Below, in pieces: positions 43,001 to 56,785 of a DNA stretch of 64,000 nt (position 1 is its first letter; the number at the start of each line of letters is the position of its first letter). Below the pieces are notes generated by a model. The model saw only the letters and a program-made list of their open reading frames with translations, had not been told where the DNA came from and did no database searches. This DNA is from Agelas oroides (taxonomy: Eukaryota > Porifera > Demospongiae > Agelasida > Agelasidae), in NCBI GenBank assembly GCA_949130485.1, contig OX422204.1, forward strand, positions 6,324,015-6,388,014, read 5' to 3'. The translations under genes were made by a program, and so were the position numbers.

Positions 43001-46000
43001 TCCTAGCTCGGTACAAAGGTTGCACTAATGCAAAGTGCATATTATCACGAAGCTATGGGAATGAAGTGTTTAAAAATGCAAAACCTTTCTCGGTGCAAAC
43101 GGCGCACAAAGCTGTACTGGCCGGCAAATATCTCCGTCCCCTTCAGCGCAGTATAATTCCGTCAATGGAAATTCGCGTACATTCGCGTCTCTTCCTAACT
43201 CGGTACAAAGGTTGCACTAATGCAAGGTACATATTATCAAGAAGCTATGGGCATGAAGAGTTTAAAAATGCAAACCCTTTCTCGGTGCAAAAGGCGCACA
43301 AAGCTGAACGGGCCGGCCAATATCTCCGTCCCCTTGAGCGCAGGATAAATTCCGTCAATGGAAATTCGCTTATATTCGCTACTCTTCCTACCTCGGAACA
43401 AAGGTTGCACTAATGCAAGTTGCATATTATTAAGAAGCTATGAGCATGAAGAGTTTAAAAATGTAAACCATTTCTCGGTGCAAAATGCGCACAAAGCTGT
43501 ACGGGCCGGCCAATGTCTCCGTTCCATGCAGCGCTGTATAGCGCCGTCAATGGAAATTCGCATACATTCGCGACTCTTCCTAGCTCGGAACAAAGGTTGC
43601 ACTAATGCAAGGTGCTTATTATCAAGAAGCTATGGCCATGACGAGTTTAAAAATGCAAAACCTTTCTCGATGCAAAAGGCGCACAAAGCTGTTCGGGCCA
43701 GCCAATATCTCCGTCCCCTGGATCGCAGTATAGTTCCGTCAATGGAAATTCGCGTACATTCGCGACTCTTCCTCGCTCGGTACAAAGGTTGCACTAATGC
43801 AAGGTGCATATTATTAAGAAGCTATGGGCATGAAGAGTTTAAAAATGGAAACCCATTCTCGGAGCAAAAGGCGCACAAAGCTGTACGGTCCGGCCAATAT
43901 CTGCGTCCACTGCAGCGCAGTATAGAGCCGTCAATGGAAATTCGCGTTCATTCGCGACTCTTCCTAGCTCGGTACAAAGGTTGCACTAATGCAAGGTGCA
44001 TATTATTAAGAAGCTATGGCCATGAAGAGAATAAAAATACAAACCCTTTCTCGGTGCAAAAGGCGCACAAAGCTGTACGGGCCGGCTAATATCTCCGTCC
44101 CATGCAGTGCAGTATAGCTCAGAGAATAGAAATTCGCGAACATTCACGACTCTTCCTAGCTCGGTACAAAGGTTGCACTAATGCAAGGTGCGCATTATCA
44201 AGAAGCTATTGGCATGAAGAGTTTAAAAATGCAAACCATTTCACGGTGCAAAAGGCGCACAAAGCTGTACGGGCCGGCCAATATCTGCGTCCTCTGCAGC
44301 GCAGTATAGAGCCGTCAATGGAAATTCGCGTACATTCGCGACTCTTCCTAGCTCGGTACAAAGGTTGCACTAATGCAAGGTGCATATTATCAAGAAGCTA
44401 TGGCCATGACGAGTTTAAAAATGCAAACCCTTTCTCGGTGCAAAAGGCGCATAAAGCTGTTTTGGCCGGCAAATATCTCTTCCCCTGGAGCGCAGTATGG
44501 TTCCGTAAATAGAAATTCGCGTACATTCGCGACTCTTCCTAGCTCGGTACAAAGGTTGCACTAATGCAAGGTGCATATTATCAAGAAGCTATGGGCATGT
44601 AGAGTTTAAAAATGCAAACCCTTTCTCGGTGCAAAAGGCGCACAAAGCTATACGGGCCGGCCAATATCTCCGTCCCCTTGAGCGCAGTATAATTCCGTGA
44701 ATGGAAATTCGCGTACATTCGCGACTCTTCCTAGCTCAGTACAAAGGTTGCACTAATGCAAGGTACATATTATCAAGAAGCTATGGGCATGAAGAGTTTA
44801 AAAATGCAAACCCTTTCTCGGTGCAAAAGGCGCACAAAGCTGGACGGACCGGCCAATATCTGCATCCGCTGCAGAGCAGTATAGAGCCGTCAATGGAAAT
44901 TCGCGTTCATTCGCGACTCTTCCTAGCTCGGTACAAAGGTTGCACTAATGCAAGGTACATATTGTTGAGAAGCTATGGGCATGAAGAGTTTAAAAATGCA
45001 AACACTTTCTCGGTGCATAAGGCGCACCAGGCTGTACGGGCCAGCCAATATCTCCGTCCATAGGAGCGCAGTACAGTGCGTCAATGGAAATTCGCGAACA
45101 TTCGCGACTCTTACTAGCTCGGTACAAAGGTTGCACTAATGCAAGGTGCATATTATCAAGAAGCTATGGGCATGAAGAGTTTAAAAATGCAAGCACTTCT
45201 TCGGTGCTAAACGCGCACAAAGCTGTACGGTCCGGCCAATATCCGCGTCCACTGCAGCGCAGCATAGAGCAGTCAATGGAAATTCGCGTTCATTCGCGAC
45301 TCTTCCTAGCTCGGTACAAAGGTTGCACTAATGCAAGGTGCATATTATCAAGAAGCTATGGGCCCGAAGAGTTTAAAAATACAAACCCTTTTTCGGTGCA
45401 AAAGACTCACAAAGCTGTACGGCCCGGCCAATATCTGCGTCCACTGCAGCGCTGTATAGAGCCGTCAATGGAAATTCGCATATATTCGCGACTCTTCCTA
45501 GTTCGGTACAAAGGTTGCTCTACTGCAAGGTGCATATTATCAAGAAGCTATGGCCATGAAGAGTTTAAAAATGCAAACCCTTTCTCGGTGCAAAAGGCGC
45601 ACAAAGCTATACGGGCCGGCCAATATCTCCTTCCCCTTGAGCGCAGTATAATTCCGTCAATGGAAATTCGCGTACGTTCGCGACTTTTTCTAGCTCGGTA
45701 CAAAGGTTGCACTAATGCAAGGTACATATTATCAAGAAGCTATGGGCATGAAGAGTTTAAAAATGCAAACCCTTTCTCGGTGCAAAAGGCGCACAAAGCT
45801 GGACAATCCTGCCAATATCTGAGTCCACTGCAGCGCAGTATAGAGCCGTCAATGGAAATTCGCGTTCATTCGCGACTCTTCCTAGCTCGTTACAAAGGTT
45901 GCACTAATGCAAGGTGCATATTATCAAAAAGCTATGGCCATGAAGAGTTTACAAATGCAAACCCTTTCTCGGTGCAAAAGGCGCACAAAGCTGTACAGCC

Positions 46001-49000
46001 CGGCCAATATCTCCGTCCCCTTGAGCGCAGTATAATTCCGTCAATGGAAATTCGCGTACATTCGCGACTCTTCCTAGCTCGGAACAAAGGTTGCACTAAT
46101 GCAAGGTGCATATTATCAAGAAGCTATGGCCATGACGAGTTTAAAAATGCAAACCCTTTCTCGATGCAAAAGGCGCACAAAGCTGTTCGGGCCAGCCAAT
46201 ATCTCCGTCCCCTGGAGCGCAGTATAGTTCCGTCAATGGAAATTCGCGTACATTCGCGACTCTTCCTAGCTCGGTACAAAGGTTGCACTAATGCAAGGTG
46301 CATATTATTAAGAAAATATGGGCATGAATAGTTTAAAAATGCAAACCCATTCTCGGTGCAAAAGGCGCACAAAGCTGTACGGTCCGGCCAATATCTGCGT
46401 CCACTGCAGCGCAGTATAGAGCCGTCAATGGAAATTCGCGTTCATTCGCGACTCTTCCTAGCTCGGTACAAAGGTTGCACTAATGCAAAGTGCATATTAT
46501 CACGAAGCTATGGGAATGAAGTGTTTAAAAATGCAAAACCTTTCTCGGTGCAAACGGCGCACAAAGCTGTACTGGCCGGCAAATATCTCCGTCCCCTTCA
46601 GCGCAGTATAATTCCGTCAATGGAAATTCGCGTACATTCGCGTCTCTTCCTAACTCGGTACAAAGGTTGCACTAATGCAAGGTACATATTATCAAGAAGC
46701 TATGGGCATGAAGAGTTTAAAAATGCAAACCCTTTCTCGGTGCAAAAGGCGCACAAAGCTGAACGGGCCGGCCAATATCTCCGTCCCCTTGAGCGCAGGA
46801 TAAATTCCGTCAATGGAAATTCGCTTATATTCGCTACTCTTCCTACCTCGGAACAAAGGTTGCACTAATGCAAGTTGCATATTATTAAGAAGCTATGAGC
46901 ATGAAGAGTTTAAAAATGTAAACCATTTCTCGGTGCAAAATGCGCACAAAGCTGTACGGGCCGGCCAATGTCTCCGTTCCATGCAGCGCTGTATAGCGCC
47001 GTCAATGGAAATTCGCATACATTCGCGACTCTTCCTAGCTCGGAACAAAGGTTGCACTAATGCAAGGTGCTTATTATCAAGAAGCTATGGCCATGACGAG
47101 TTTAAAAATGCAAAACCTTTCTCGATGCAAAAGGCGCACAAAGCTGTTCGGGCCAGCCAATATCTCCGTCCCCTGGATCGCAGTATAGTTCCGTCAATGG
47201 AAATTCGCGTACATTCGCGACTCTTCCTCGCTCGGTACAAAGGTTGCACTAATGCAAGGTGCATATTATTAAGAAGCTATGGGCATGAAGAGTTTAAAAA
47301 TGGAAACCCATTCTCGGAGCAAAAGGCGCACAAAGCTGTACGGTCCGGCCAATATCTGCGTCCACTGCAGCGCAGTATAGAGCCGTCAATGGAAATTCGC
47401 GTTCATTCGCGACTCTTCCTAGCTCGGTACAAAGGTTGCACTAATGCAAGGTGCATATTATTAAGAAGCTATGGCCATGAAGAGAATAAAAATACAAACC
47501 CTTTCTCGGTGCAAAAGGCGCACAAAGCTGTACGGGCCGGCTAATATCTCCGTCCCATGCAGTGCAGTATAGCTCAGAGAATAGAAATTCGCGAACATTC
47601 ACGACTCTTCCTAGCTCGGTACAAAGGTTGCACTAATGCAAGGCGCGCATTATCAAGAAGCTATGGTCATGACGAGTTTAAAAATGCAAACCCTTTCTCG
47701 GTACAAAAGGCGCACAAAGCTGTACGGGCCGGCCAATATCTCCGTCCCCTGGAGCGCAGTATAAATCCGTCAATGGAAATTTGCGTAAATTCGCGACTCT
47801 TCCTAGCTCGCTAGAAAGGTTGCACTAATGCAAGGTGCATATTATTGAGAAGCTATGGGCATGAAGAGATTAAAAATACAAACCCTTTCTCGGTACAAAA
47901 GCCGTCAATGGAAATTCGCGAACATTCGCGACTCTTCCTAGCTCGGTAGAAAGGTTGCACTAATGCAAGGTGCATATTATCAAGAAGCTATGGTCATGAC
48001 GAGTTTACAAATGCAAACCCTTTCTCGGTGCAAAAGGCGCTCAAAGCTGTACGGGCCGGCAAATATCTCCGTCCCCTGAAGCGCAGTGTAATTCCGTCAA
48101 TGGAAATTCGCGTACATTCGCAACTCTTTCTAGCTCGGTACAAAGGTTGCACTAATGAAAGGTGCACATTATCAAGAAGCCATGGGCATGAAGAGTTTAA
48201 AAATGCAAACCCTTTTTCGGTACAAAAGGCGCACAAAGCTGTACGGGCCGGCCAATATCTCCGTCCCCTGGAGCGCAGTATAGTTCCGTCAATGGAAATT
48301 CGTATACATTCGCGACTCTTCCTAGCTGGGTACAAAGGTTGCAATAATGCAAGGTGCATATTATTAAGAAGCTATGGCAATGAAGAGTTTAAAAATACAA
48401 ACCCTTTCTCGGTGCAAAAGGCGCACAAAGCTGTACAGGCCGGCCAATATCTCCGTCCCCTGGAGCGCAGTATAGTTCCATCAATGGAAATTCGCGTACA
48501 TTCGCGACTCTTCCTAGCTCGGTACAAAGGTTGCACTAATGCAAGGTGCATATTATCAAGAAGCTATGGCCATGACGAGTTTAAAAATGCAAACCCTTTC
48601 TCGGTGCAAAAGGCGCATAAAGCTGTTTTGGCCGGCCAATATCTCTTCCCCTGGAGCGCAGTATAGTTCCGTAAATAGAAATTCGCGTACATTCGCGACT
48701 CTTCCTAGCTCGGTACAAAGGTTGCACTAATGCAAGGTGCATATTATCAAGAAGCTATGGGCATGTAGAGTTTAAAAATGCAAACCCTTTCTCGGTGCAA
48801 AAGGCGCACAAAGCTATACGGGCCGGCCAATATCTCCGTCCCCTTGAGCGCAGTATAATTCCGTGAATGGAAATTCGCGTACATTCGCGACTCTTCATAG
48901 CTCGGTACAAAGGTTGCACTAATGCAAGGTGCATATTATCAAGAAGCTATGGGCATGTAGAGTTTAAAAATGCAAACCCTTTCTCGGTGCAAAAGGCGCA

Positions 49001-52000
49001 CAAAGCTGGACGGACCGGCCAATATCTGCATCCGCTGCAGAGCAGTATAGAGCCGTCAATGGAAATTCGCGTTCATTCGCGACTCTTCCTAGCTCGGTAC
49101 AAAGGTTGCACTAATGCAAGGTACATATTGTTGAGAAGCTATGGGCATGAAGAGTTTAAAAATGCAAACCCTTTCTCGGTGCATAAGGCGCACCAGGCTG
49201 TACGGGCCAGCCAATATCTCCGTCCATAGGAGCGCAGTACAGTGCGTCAATGGAAATTCGCGAACATTCGCGACTCTTACTAGCTCGGTACAAAGGTTGC
49301 ACTAATGCAAGGTGCATATTATCAAGAAGCTATGGGCATGAAGAGTTTAAAAATGCAAGCACTTCTTCGGTGCTAAACGCGCACAAAGCTGTACGGTCCG
49401 GCCAATATCCGCGTCCACTGCAGCACAGCATAGAGCAGTCAATGGAAATTCGCGTTCATTCGCGACTCTTCCTAGCTCGGTACAAAGGTTGCACTAATGC
49501 AAGGTGCATATTATCAAGAAGCTATGGGCCCGAAGAGTTTAAAAATACAAACCCTTTTTCGGTGCAAAAGACTCACAAAGCTGTACGGCCCGGCCAATAT
49601 CTGCGTCCACTGCAGCGCTGTATAGAGCCGTCAATGGAAATTCGCATATATTCGCGACTCTTCCTAGTTCGGTACAAAGGTTGCTCTACTGCAAGGTGCA
49701 TATTATCAAGAAGCTATGGCCATGAAGAGTTTAAAAATGCAAACCCTTTCTCGGTGCAAAAGGCGCACAAAGCTATACGGGCCGGCCAATATCTCCTTCC
49801 CCTTGAGCGCAGTATAATTCCGTCAATGGAAATTCGCGTACGTTCGCGACTTTTTCTAGCTCGGTACAAAGGTTGCACTAATGCAAGGTACATATTATCA
49901 AGAAGCTATGGGCATGAAGAGTTTAAAAATGCAAACCCTTTCTCGGTGCAAAAGGCGCACAAAGCTGGACAATCCTGCCAATATCTGAGTCCACTGCAGC
50001 GCAGTATAGAGCCGTCAATGGAAATTCGCGTTCATTCGCGACTCTTCCTAGCTCGTTACAAAGGTTGCACTAATGCAAGGTGCATATTATCAAAAAGCTA
50101 TGGCCATGAAGAGTTTACAAATGCAAACCCTTTCTCGGTGCAAAAGGCGCACAAAGCTGTACAGCCCGGCCAATATCTCCGTCCCCTTGAGCGCAGTATA
50201 ATTCCGTCAATGGAAATTGCGTACATTCGCGACTCTTCCTAGCTCGGAACAAAGGTTGCACTAATGCAAGGTGCATATTATCAAGAAGCTATGGCCATGA
50301 CGAGTTTAAAAATGCAAACCCTTTCTCGATGCAAAAGGCGCACAAAGCTGTTCGGGCCAGCCAATATCTCCGTCCCCTGGAGCGCAGTATAGTTCCGTCA
50401 ATGGAAATTCGCGTACATTCGCGACTCTTCCTAGCTCGGTACAAAGGTTGCACTAATGCAAGGTGCATATTATTAAGAAAATATGGGCATGAATAGTTTA
50501 AAAATGCAAACCCATTCTCGGTGCAAAAGGCGCACAAAGCTGTACGGTCCGGCCAATATCTGCGTCCACTGCAGCGCAGTATAGAGCCGTCAATGGAAAT
50601 TCGCGTTCATTCGCGACTCTTCCTAGCTCGGTACAAAGGTTGCACTAATGCAAAGTGCATATTATCACGAAGCTATGGGAATGAAGTGTTTAAAAATGCA
50701 AAACCTTTCTCGGTGCAAACGGCGCACAAAGCTGTACTGGCCGGCCAATATCTCCGTCCCCTTCAGCGCAGTATAATTCCGTCAATGGAAATTCGCGTAC
50801 ATTCGCGTCTCTTCCTAACTCGGTACAAAGGTTGCACTAATGCAAGGTACATATTATCAAGAAGCTATGGGCATGAAGAGTTTAAAAATGCAAACCCTTT
50901 CTCGGTGCAAAAGGCGCACAAAGCTGAACGGGCCGGCCAATATCTCCGTCCCCTTGAGCGCAGGATAAATTCCGTCAATGGAAATTCGCTTATATTCGCT
51001 ACTCTTCCTACCTCGGAACAAAGGTTGCACTAATGCAAGTTGCATATTATTAAGAAGCTATGAGCATGAAGAGTTTAAAAATGTAAACCATTTCTCGGTG
51101 CAAAATGCGCACAAAGCTGTACGGGCCGGCCAATGTCTCCGTTCCATGCAGCGCTGTATAGCGCCGTCAATGGAAATTCGCATACATTCGCGACTCTTCC
51201 TAGCTCGGAACAAAGGTTGCACTAATGCAAGGTGCTTATTATCAAGAAGCTATGGCCATGACGAGTTTAAAAATGCAAAACCTTTCTCGATGCAAAAGGC
51301 GCACAAAGCTGTTCGGGCCAGCCAATATCTCCGTCCCCTGGATCGCAGTATAGTTCCGTCAATGGAAATTCGCGTACATTCGCGACTCTTCCTCGCTCGG
51401 TACAAAGGTTGCACTAATGCAAGGTGCATATTATTAAGAAGCTATGGGCATGAAGAGTTTAAAAATGGAAACCCATTCTCGGAGCAAAAGGCGCACAAAG
51501 CTGTACGGTCCGGCCAATATCTGCGTCCACTGCAGCGCAGTATAGAGCCGTCAATGGAAATTCGCGTTCATTCGCGACTCTTCCTAGCTCGGTACAAAGG
51601 TTGCACTAATGCAAGGTGCATATTATTAAGAAGCTATGGCCATGAAGAGAATAAAAATACAAACCCTTTCTCGGTGCAAAAGGCGCACAAAGCTGTACGG
51701 GCCGGCTAATATCTCCGTCCCATGCAGTGCAGTATAGCTCAGAGAATAGAAATTCGCGAACATTCACGACTCTTCCTAGCTCGGTACAAAGGTTGCACTA
51801 ATGCAAGGCGCGCATTATCAAGAAGCTATGGTCATGACGAGTTTAAAAATGCAAACCCTTTCTCGGTACAAAAGGCGCACAAAGCTGTACGGGCCGGCCA
51901 ATATCTCCGTCCCCTGGAGCGCAGTATAAATCCGTCAATGGAAATTTGCGTAAATTCGCGACTCTTCCTAGCTCGCTAGAAAGGTTGCACTAATGCAAGG

Positions 52001-55000
52001 TGCATATTATTGAGAAGCTATGGGCATGAAGAGATTAAAAATACAAACCCTTTCTCGGTACAAAAGCCGTCAATGGAAATTCGCGAACATTCGCGACTCT
52101 TCCTAGCTCGGTAGAAAGGTTGCACTAATGCAAGGTGCATATTATCAAGAAGCTATGGTCATGACGAGTTTACAAATGCAAACCCTTTCTCGGTGCAAAA
52201 GGCGCTCAAAGCTGTACGGGCCGGCAAATATCTCCGTCCCCTGAAGCGCAGTGTAATTCCGTCAATGGAAATTCGCGTACATTCGCAACTCTTTCTAGCT
52301 CGGTACAAAGGTTGCACTAATGAAAGGTGCACATTATCAAGAAGCCATGGGCATGAAGAGTTTAAAAATGCAAACCCTTTTTCGGTGCAAAAGGCGCACA
52401 AAGCGGTACGGGCCGGCCAATATCTCCGTCCCCTGGAGCGCAGTATAGTTCCGTCAATGGAAATTCGTATACATTCGCGACTCTTCCTAGCTCGGTACAA
52501 AGGTTGCACTAATGCAAGGTGCATATTATTAAGAAGCTATGGGCATGAAGAGTTTAAAAATGCAAACCCATTCTCGGTGCAAAAGGCGCACAAAGCTGTA
52601 CGGTCCGGCCAATATCTGCATCCACTGCAGCGCTGTATAGAGCCGTCAATGGAAATTCGCGTTCATTCGCGACTCTTCCTAGCTCGGTACAAAGATTGCG
52701 CTAATGCAAGGTGCATATTATCACGAAGCTATGGGAATGAAGTGTTTAAAAATGCAAAACCTTTCTCGGTGCAAACGGTGCACAAAGCTGTACTGGCCGG
52801 CCAATATCTCCGTCCCCTTGAGCGCAGTATAATTCCGTGAATGGAAATTTGCGTACATTCGCGTCTCTTCCTAACTCGGTACAAAGGTTGCACTAATGCA
52901 AGGTACATATTATCAAGCAGCTATGGGCATGAAGAGTTTAAAAATGCAAACCCTTTCTCGGTGCAAAAGGCGCACAAAGCTGTACCGGCCGGCCAATATC
53001 TCCGTCCCCTCGAGCGCAGTATAATTCCGTCAATGTAAATTCGCTTGTATTCGCTACTCTTCCTACCTCGGAACAAAGGTTGCACTAATGCAAGTTGCAT
53101 ATTATTAAGAAGCTATGGGCATGAAGAGTTTACAAATGCAAACTATTTCTCGGTGCAAAATGCTCACAAAGCTGTACGGGCCGGCCAATGTCTCCGTTCC
53201 ATGCAGCGCAGTATAGCGTCGTCAATGGAAATTCGCATACATTCGCGACTCTTCCAAGCTCGGAACAAAGGTTGCACTAATACAAGGTGCATATTATCAA
53301 GAAGCTATGGCCATGACGAGTTTAAAAATGCAAACCCTTTCTAGATGCAAAAGGCGCACAAAGCTGGTCGGGCCAGCCAATATCTCCATCCACTGGAGCG
53401 CAGTATAGTTCCGTCAATGGAAATTCGCGCGTACATTCGCGACTCTTCCTAGCTCGGTACAAAGGTTGCACTAATGCTAGGTACATATTATCAAGAAGCT
53501 ATGGGCATGAAGAGATTAAAAATGCAAACCCTTTCTCGGTGCTAAAGGCGCACAAAGCTGTACGGACCTGCCAATATCTGCGTCCACTGCAGCGCAGCAT
53601 AGAGTCGACAATGGAAATTCGCGAACATTCGCTACTCTTCCTAGCTCGGTACAAAGGTTGCACTAATGCAGGGTACATATTATCAAGAAGCTATGGGCAT
53701 GAAGAGTTTAAAAATGCAAACCATTTCTCGGTGCAAAAGGCGCACAAAGCTGTACGGGCCGGCCAATATCTCCGTCCCCTGGAGCGCAGTATAATTCCGT
53801 CAATGGAAATTCGCGTACATTCGCGACTCTTCCTAGCACGCTACAAAGGTTGAACTAAAGCAAGGTGCATATTATTAAGAAGCTATGGCCATGAAGAGAA
53901 TAAAAATGCAAACCCTTTCTCGGTGGAAAAGGCGCACAAAGCTATACGGGCCGGCCAATATCTCCGTCCCATGCAGTGCAGTATGGCGCCGTGAATGGAA
54001 ATTCGCGAACATTCGCGACTCTTCCTAACTCGGTACAAAAGGTTGCATTAATGCAAGATGCACATTATCAAGAAGCTATGGTCATGACGAGTTTAAAAAT
54101 GCAAACACTTTCTCGGTGCAAAAGGCGCACAAATCTGTACGGACGGCCAATATCTCAGTCCCCTGGAGCGCAGTATAATTCCGTCAATGGAAATTCGCGT
54201 ACATTCGAAACTCTTCCTAGCTCGCTACAAAGGTTGCACTAATGCAAGGTGCACATTATCAAGAAGCTATGGTCATGACGAGTTTAAAAATGCAAACCCT
54301 TTCTCGGTGCAAAAGGCGCACAAAGCTGTACGGGCCGGCAAAAATCTCCGTCCCATGCAGTATAGTGCCGTCAATGGAAATACGCGAATATTCGCGACTC
54401 TTCCTAGCTCGGTACAAAGGTTGCACAAATGCAAGGTACACATTATCAAGAAGCTATGGTCATGACGAGTTTAAAAATGCAAACCCTTTCTCGGTGCAAA
54501 ATGCGCACAAAGCTGTACGTGCCGGCCAATATCTCCGTCCCTTGGAGCGTAGTATAATTCCGTCAATGGAAATTCGCGTACATTCGCGACTCTTCCTAGC
54601 TCGCTACAAAGGTTGCACTAATGCAATGTGCATATTATCATGAAGCTGTAGTCATGACTAGTTTAAAAATGCAAACCCTTTCTCGGTGCAAAAGGCGCAC
54701 AAAGCTGTACGGGTCGGCCAATATCTCCGTCCCCTGGAGCGCAGTATAATTCCGTCAATGGAAATTAGCGTACATTCGCGACTCTTTCTAGCTCGGTATA
54801 ACGGTTGCACTAATGCAAGGTGCACATTATCAAGAATCTATGGGCATGAAGAGTTTAAAAATGCAAAGCCTTTCTCGGTGCAAAAGGCGCACAAAGCGGT
54901 ACGGGCCGGCCAATATCTCCGTCCCCTAGAGCGCAGTATAGTTCCGTCAATGGTAAGTCGCGAACATTCGCTACTCTTCCTAGCTCGGTACAAAGTTTGC

Positions 55001-56785
55001 ACTAATGCAGGGTACATATTATCAAGAAGCTATGGGCATGAAGAGTTTAAAACTGCAAACCCTTTCTCGGTGCAAAAGGCACACAAAGCTGTACGTGCCG
55101 GCCAATATCCGCGTCCACTGCAGCGCAGTATAGAGCCGTGAATGGAAATTCGCGTTCATTCGCGACTCTTCCTAGCTCGGTACAAAGGTTGCACTAATGC
55201 AAGGTGCATATTATCACGAAGCTATGAGCATGAAGTGTTTAAAAATGCAAAACCTTTCTCGGTGCAAAAGGCACACAAAGCTGTACTGGCCGGCCAATGT
55301 CTCCGTCCACTTGAGCGCAGTATAATTCCGTCAATGGAAATTCGCGTACATGCGCGACTCTTCCTAGCACGCTACAAAGGTTGAACTAATGCAAGGTACA
55401 TATTATTAAGAAACTATGGCCATGAAGAGATTAAAAATACAAACCCTTTCTCGGTGCAAAAGGCGCACAAAGCTGTACGGGCCGGCCAATATCTCCGTCC
55501 CATGCAGTGCAGTATAGCTCAGTGAATAGAAATTCGCGAACATTCACGACTCTTCCTAGCTCGGTACAAAGGTTGCACTAATGCAAGGTGCACATTATCA
55601 AGAAGCTATGGTCATGACGCGTTTTAAAATGCAAACCCTTTCACGGTGCAAAAGGCGCACAAAGCTTTACGGGCCGGCCAATATCTCCGTCCACTGGACC
55701 TCAGTATAAATCCGTCAATGGAAATTCGCGTACATTCGCGACTCTTCCTAGCTCGGTACAAAGGTTACACTAATGAAAGGTGCACATTATCAACAAGCTA
55801 TGGGCATGAAAAGTTTAAAAATGCAAACCCTTTCTCGGTGCAAAAGGCGCACAAAGCGGTACGGCCCGGCCAATATCTCCGTCCCCTGGAGCGTAGAGTA
55901 TAGTTCCGTCATTGGAAATTCGCGTACATTCGCGACTCTTCCTAGCTCGGAACAAACGTTGCATTAATGCAAGATGCATACTAATAAGAAGCTATGAGCA
56001 TGAAGAGTTTAAAAATGCAAACCCTTTCTCGGCGTAAAATGCGCACAAATCTGTACGGACCGGCCAATATCTCCGTTCCGTGCAGCGTAGTATAGCGCCG
56101 TCAATGGAAATTCGTATACATTCGCGACTCTTCCTAGCTGGGTACAAAGGTTGCAATAAGGCAAGGTGCATATTATTAAGAAGCTATGGCAATGAAGAGT
56201 TCAAAAATACAAACCCTTTCTCGATGCAAAAGGCGCACAAAGCTGTACGGGCCGGCCAATATCTCCGTCCCATGCAGTGCAGTATAGCGCAGGCAATGGA
56301 AATTCGCGAACATTCGCGACTCTTCCTAGCTCGGTACAAAGGTTGCACTAATGCAAGGTGCACATTATCAAGAAGCTATGGTCATGACGAGTTTAAAAAT
56401 GCAAACCCTTTCTCGGTGCTAAAGGCGCACAAGGCTGTACAGGCCGGCCAATATCTCCATCCCCTGGAGCGCAGTATAGTGCGTCAATAGAAATTCGCGA
56501 ACATTCGCGACTCTTCCTAGCTCGGTACAAAGGTTGCACTAATGCAAGGTGCACATTATCAAGAAGCTATGGTCATGACGAGTTTAAAAATGCAAACCCT
56601 TTCTCGGTGCTAAAGGCGCACAAGGCTGTACGGGCCGGCCAATATCTCCATCCCCTGGAGCGCAGTATATTGCGTCAATAGAAATTCGCGAACATTCGCG
56701 ACTCTTCCTAGCTCGGTACAAAGGTTGCACTAACGCAAGGTGCATATTATCAAGAAGCTATGGGCACGAAGACTTTAAAAATACA
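40081..56785 (+). repeat. Satellite type B, inverted block (~87 monomers) with higher-order repeats
   Basis: At ~40080 the array flips: ...TTTGTACCGAGC is followed at once by GCAGTATAGTGCCGTCAATG, the reverse orientation. The block runs to ~56785. Most monomers are 192 bp, and some are truncated (for example near 47899). The open 64-codon frame is now on the plus strand and runs up to 415 codons (41629-42876 and 45084-46331). Confidence 0.9.
40918..52703 (+). repeat. Three higher-order repeat copies of 3.5-4.2 kb
   Basis: The same variant-monomer order recurs at offsets of 3455 bp (40918 to 44373; 18 monomers) and 4166 bp (44373 to 48539). The 415-codon translations at 41629 and 45084 are identical, and the 170-codon frames at 42901, 46356 and 50521 differ by one residue. 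Copies 2 and 3 contain about 0.7 kb (around 47600-48360 and 51765-52524) that copy 1 lacks. A smaller 574-577-bp (three-monomer) duplication lies at 40089-41245. Confidence 0.85.
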
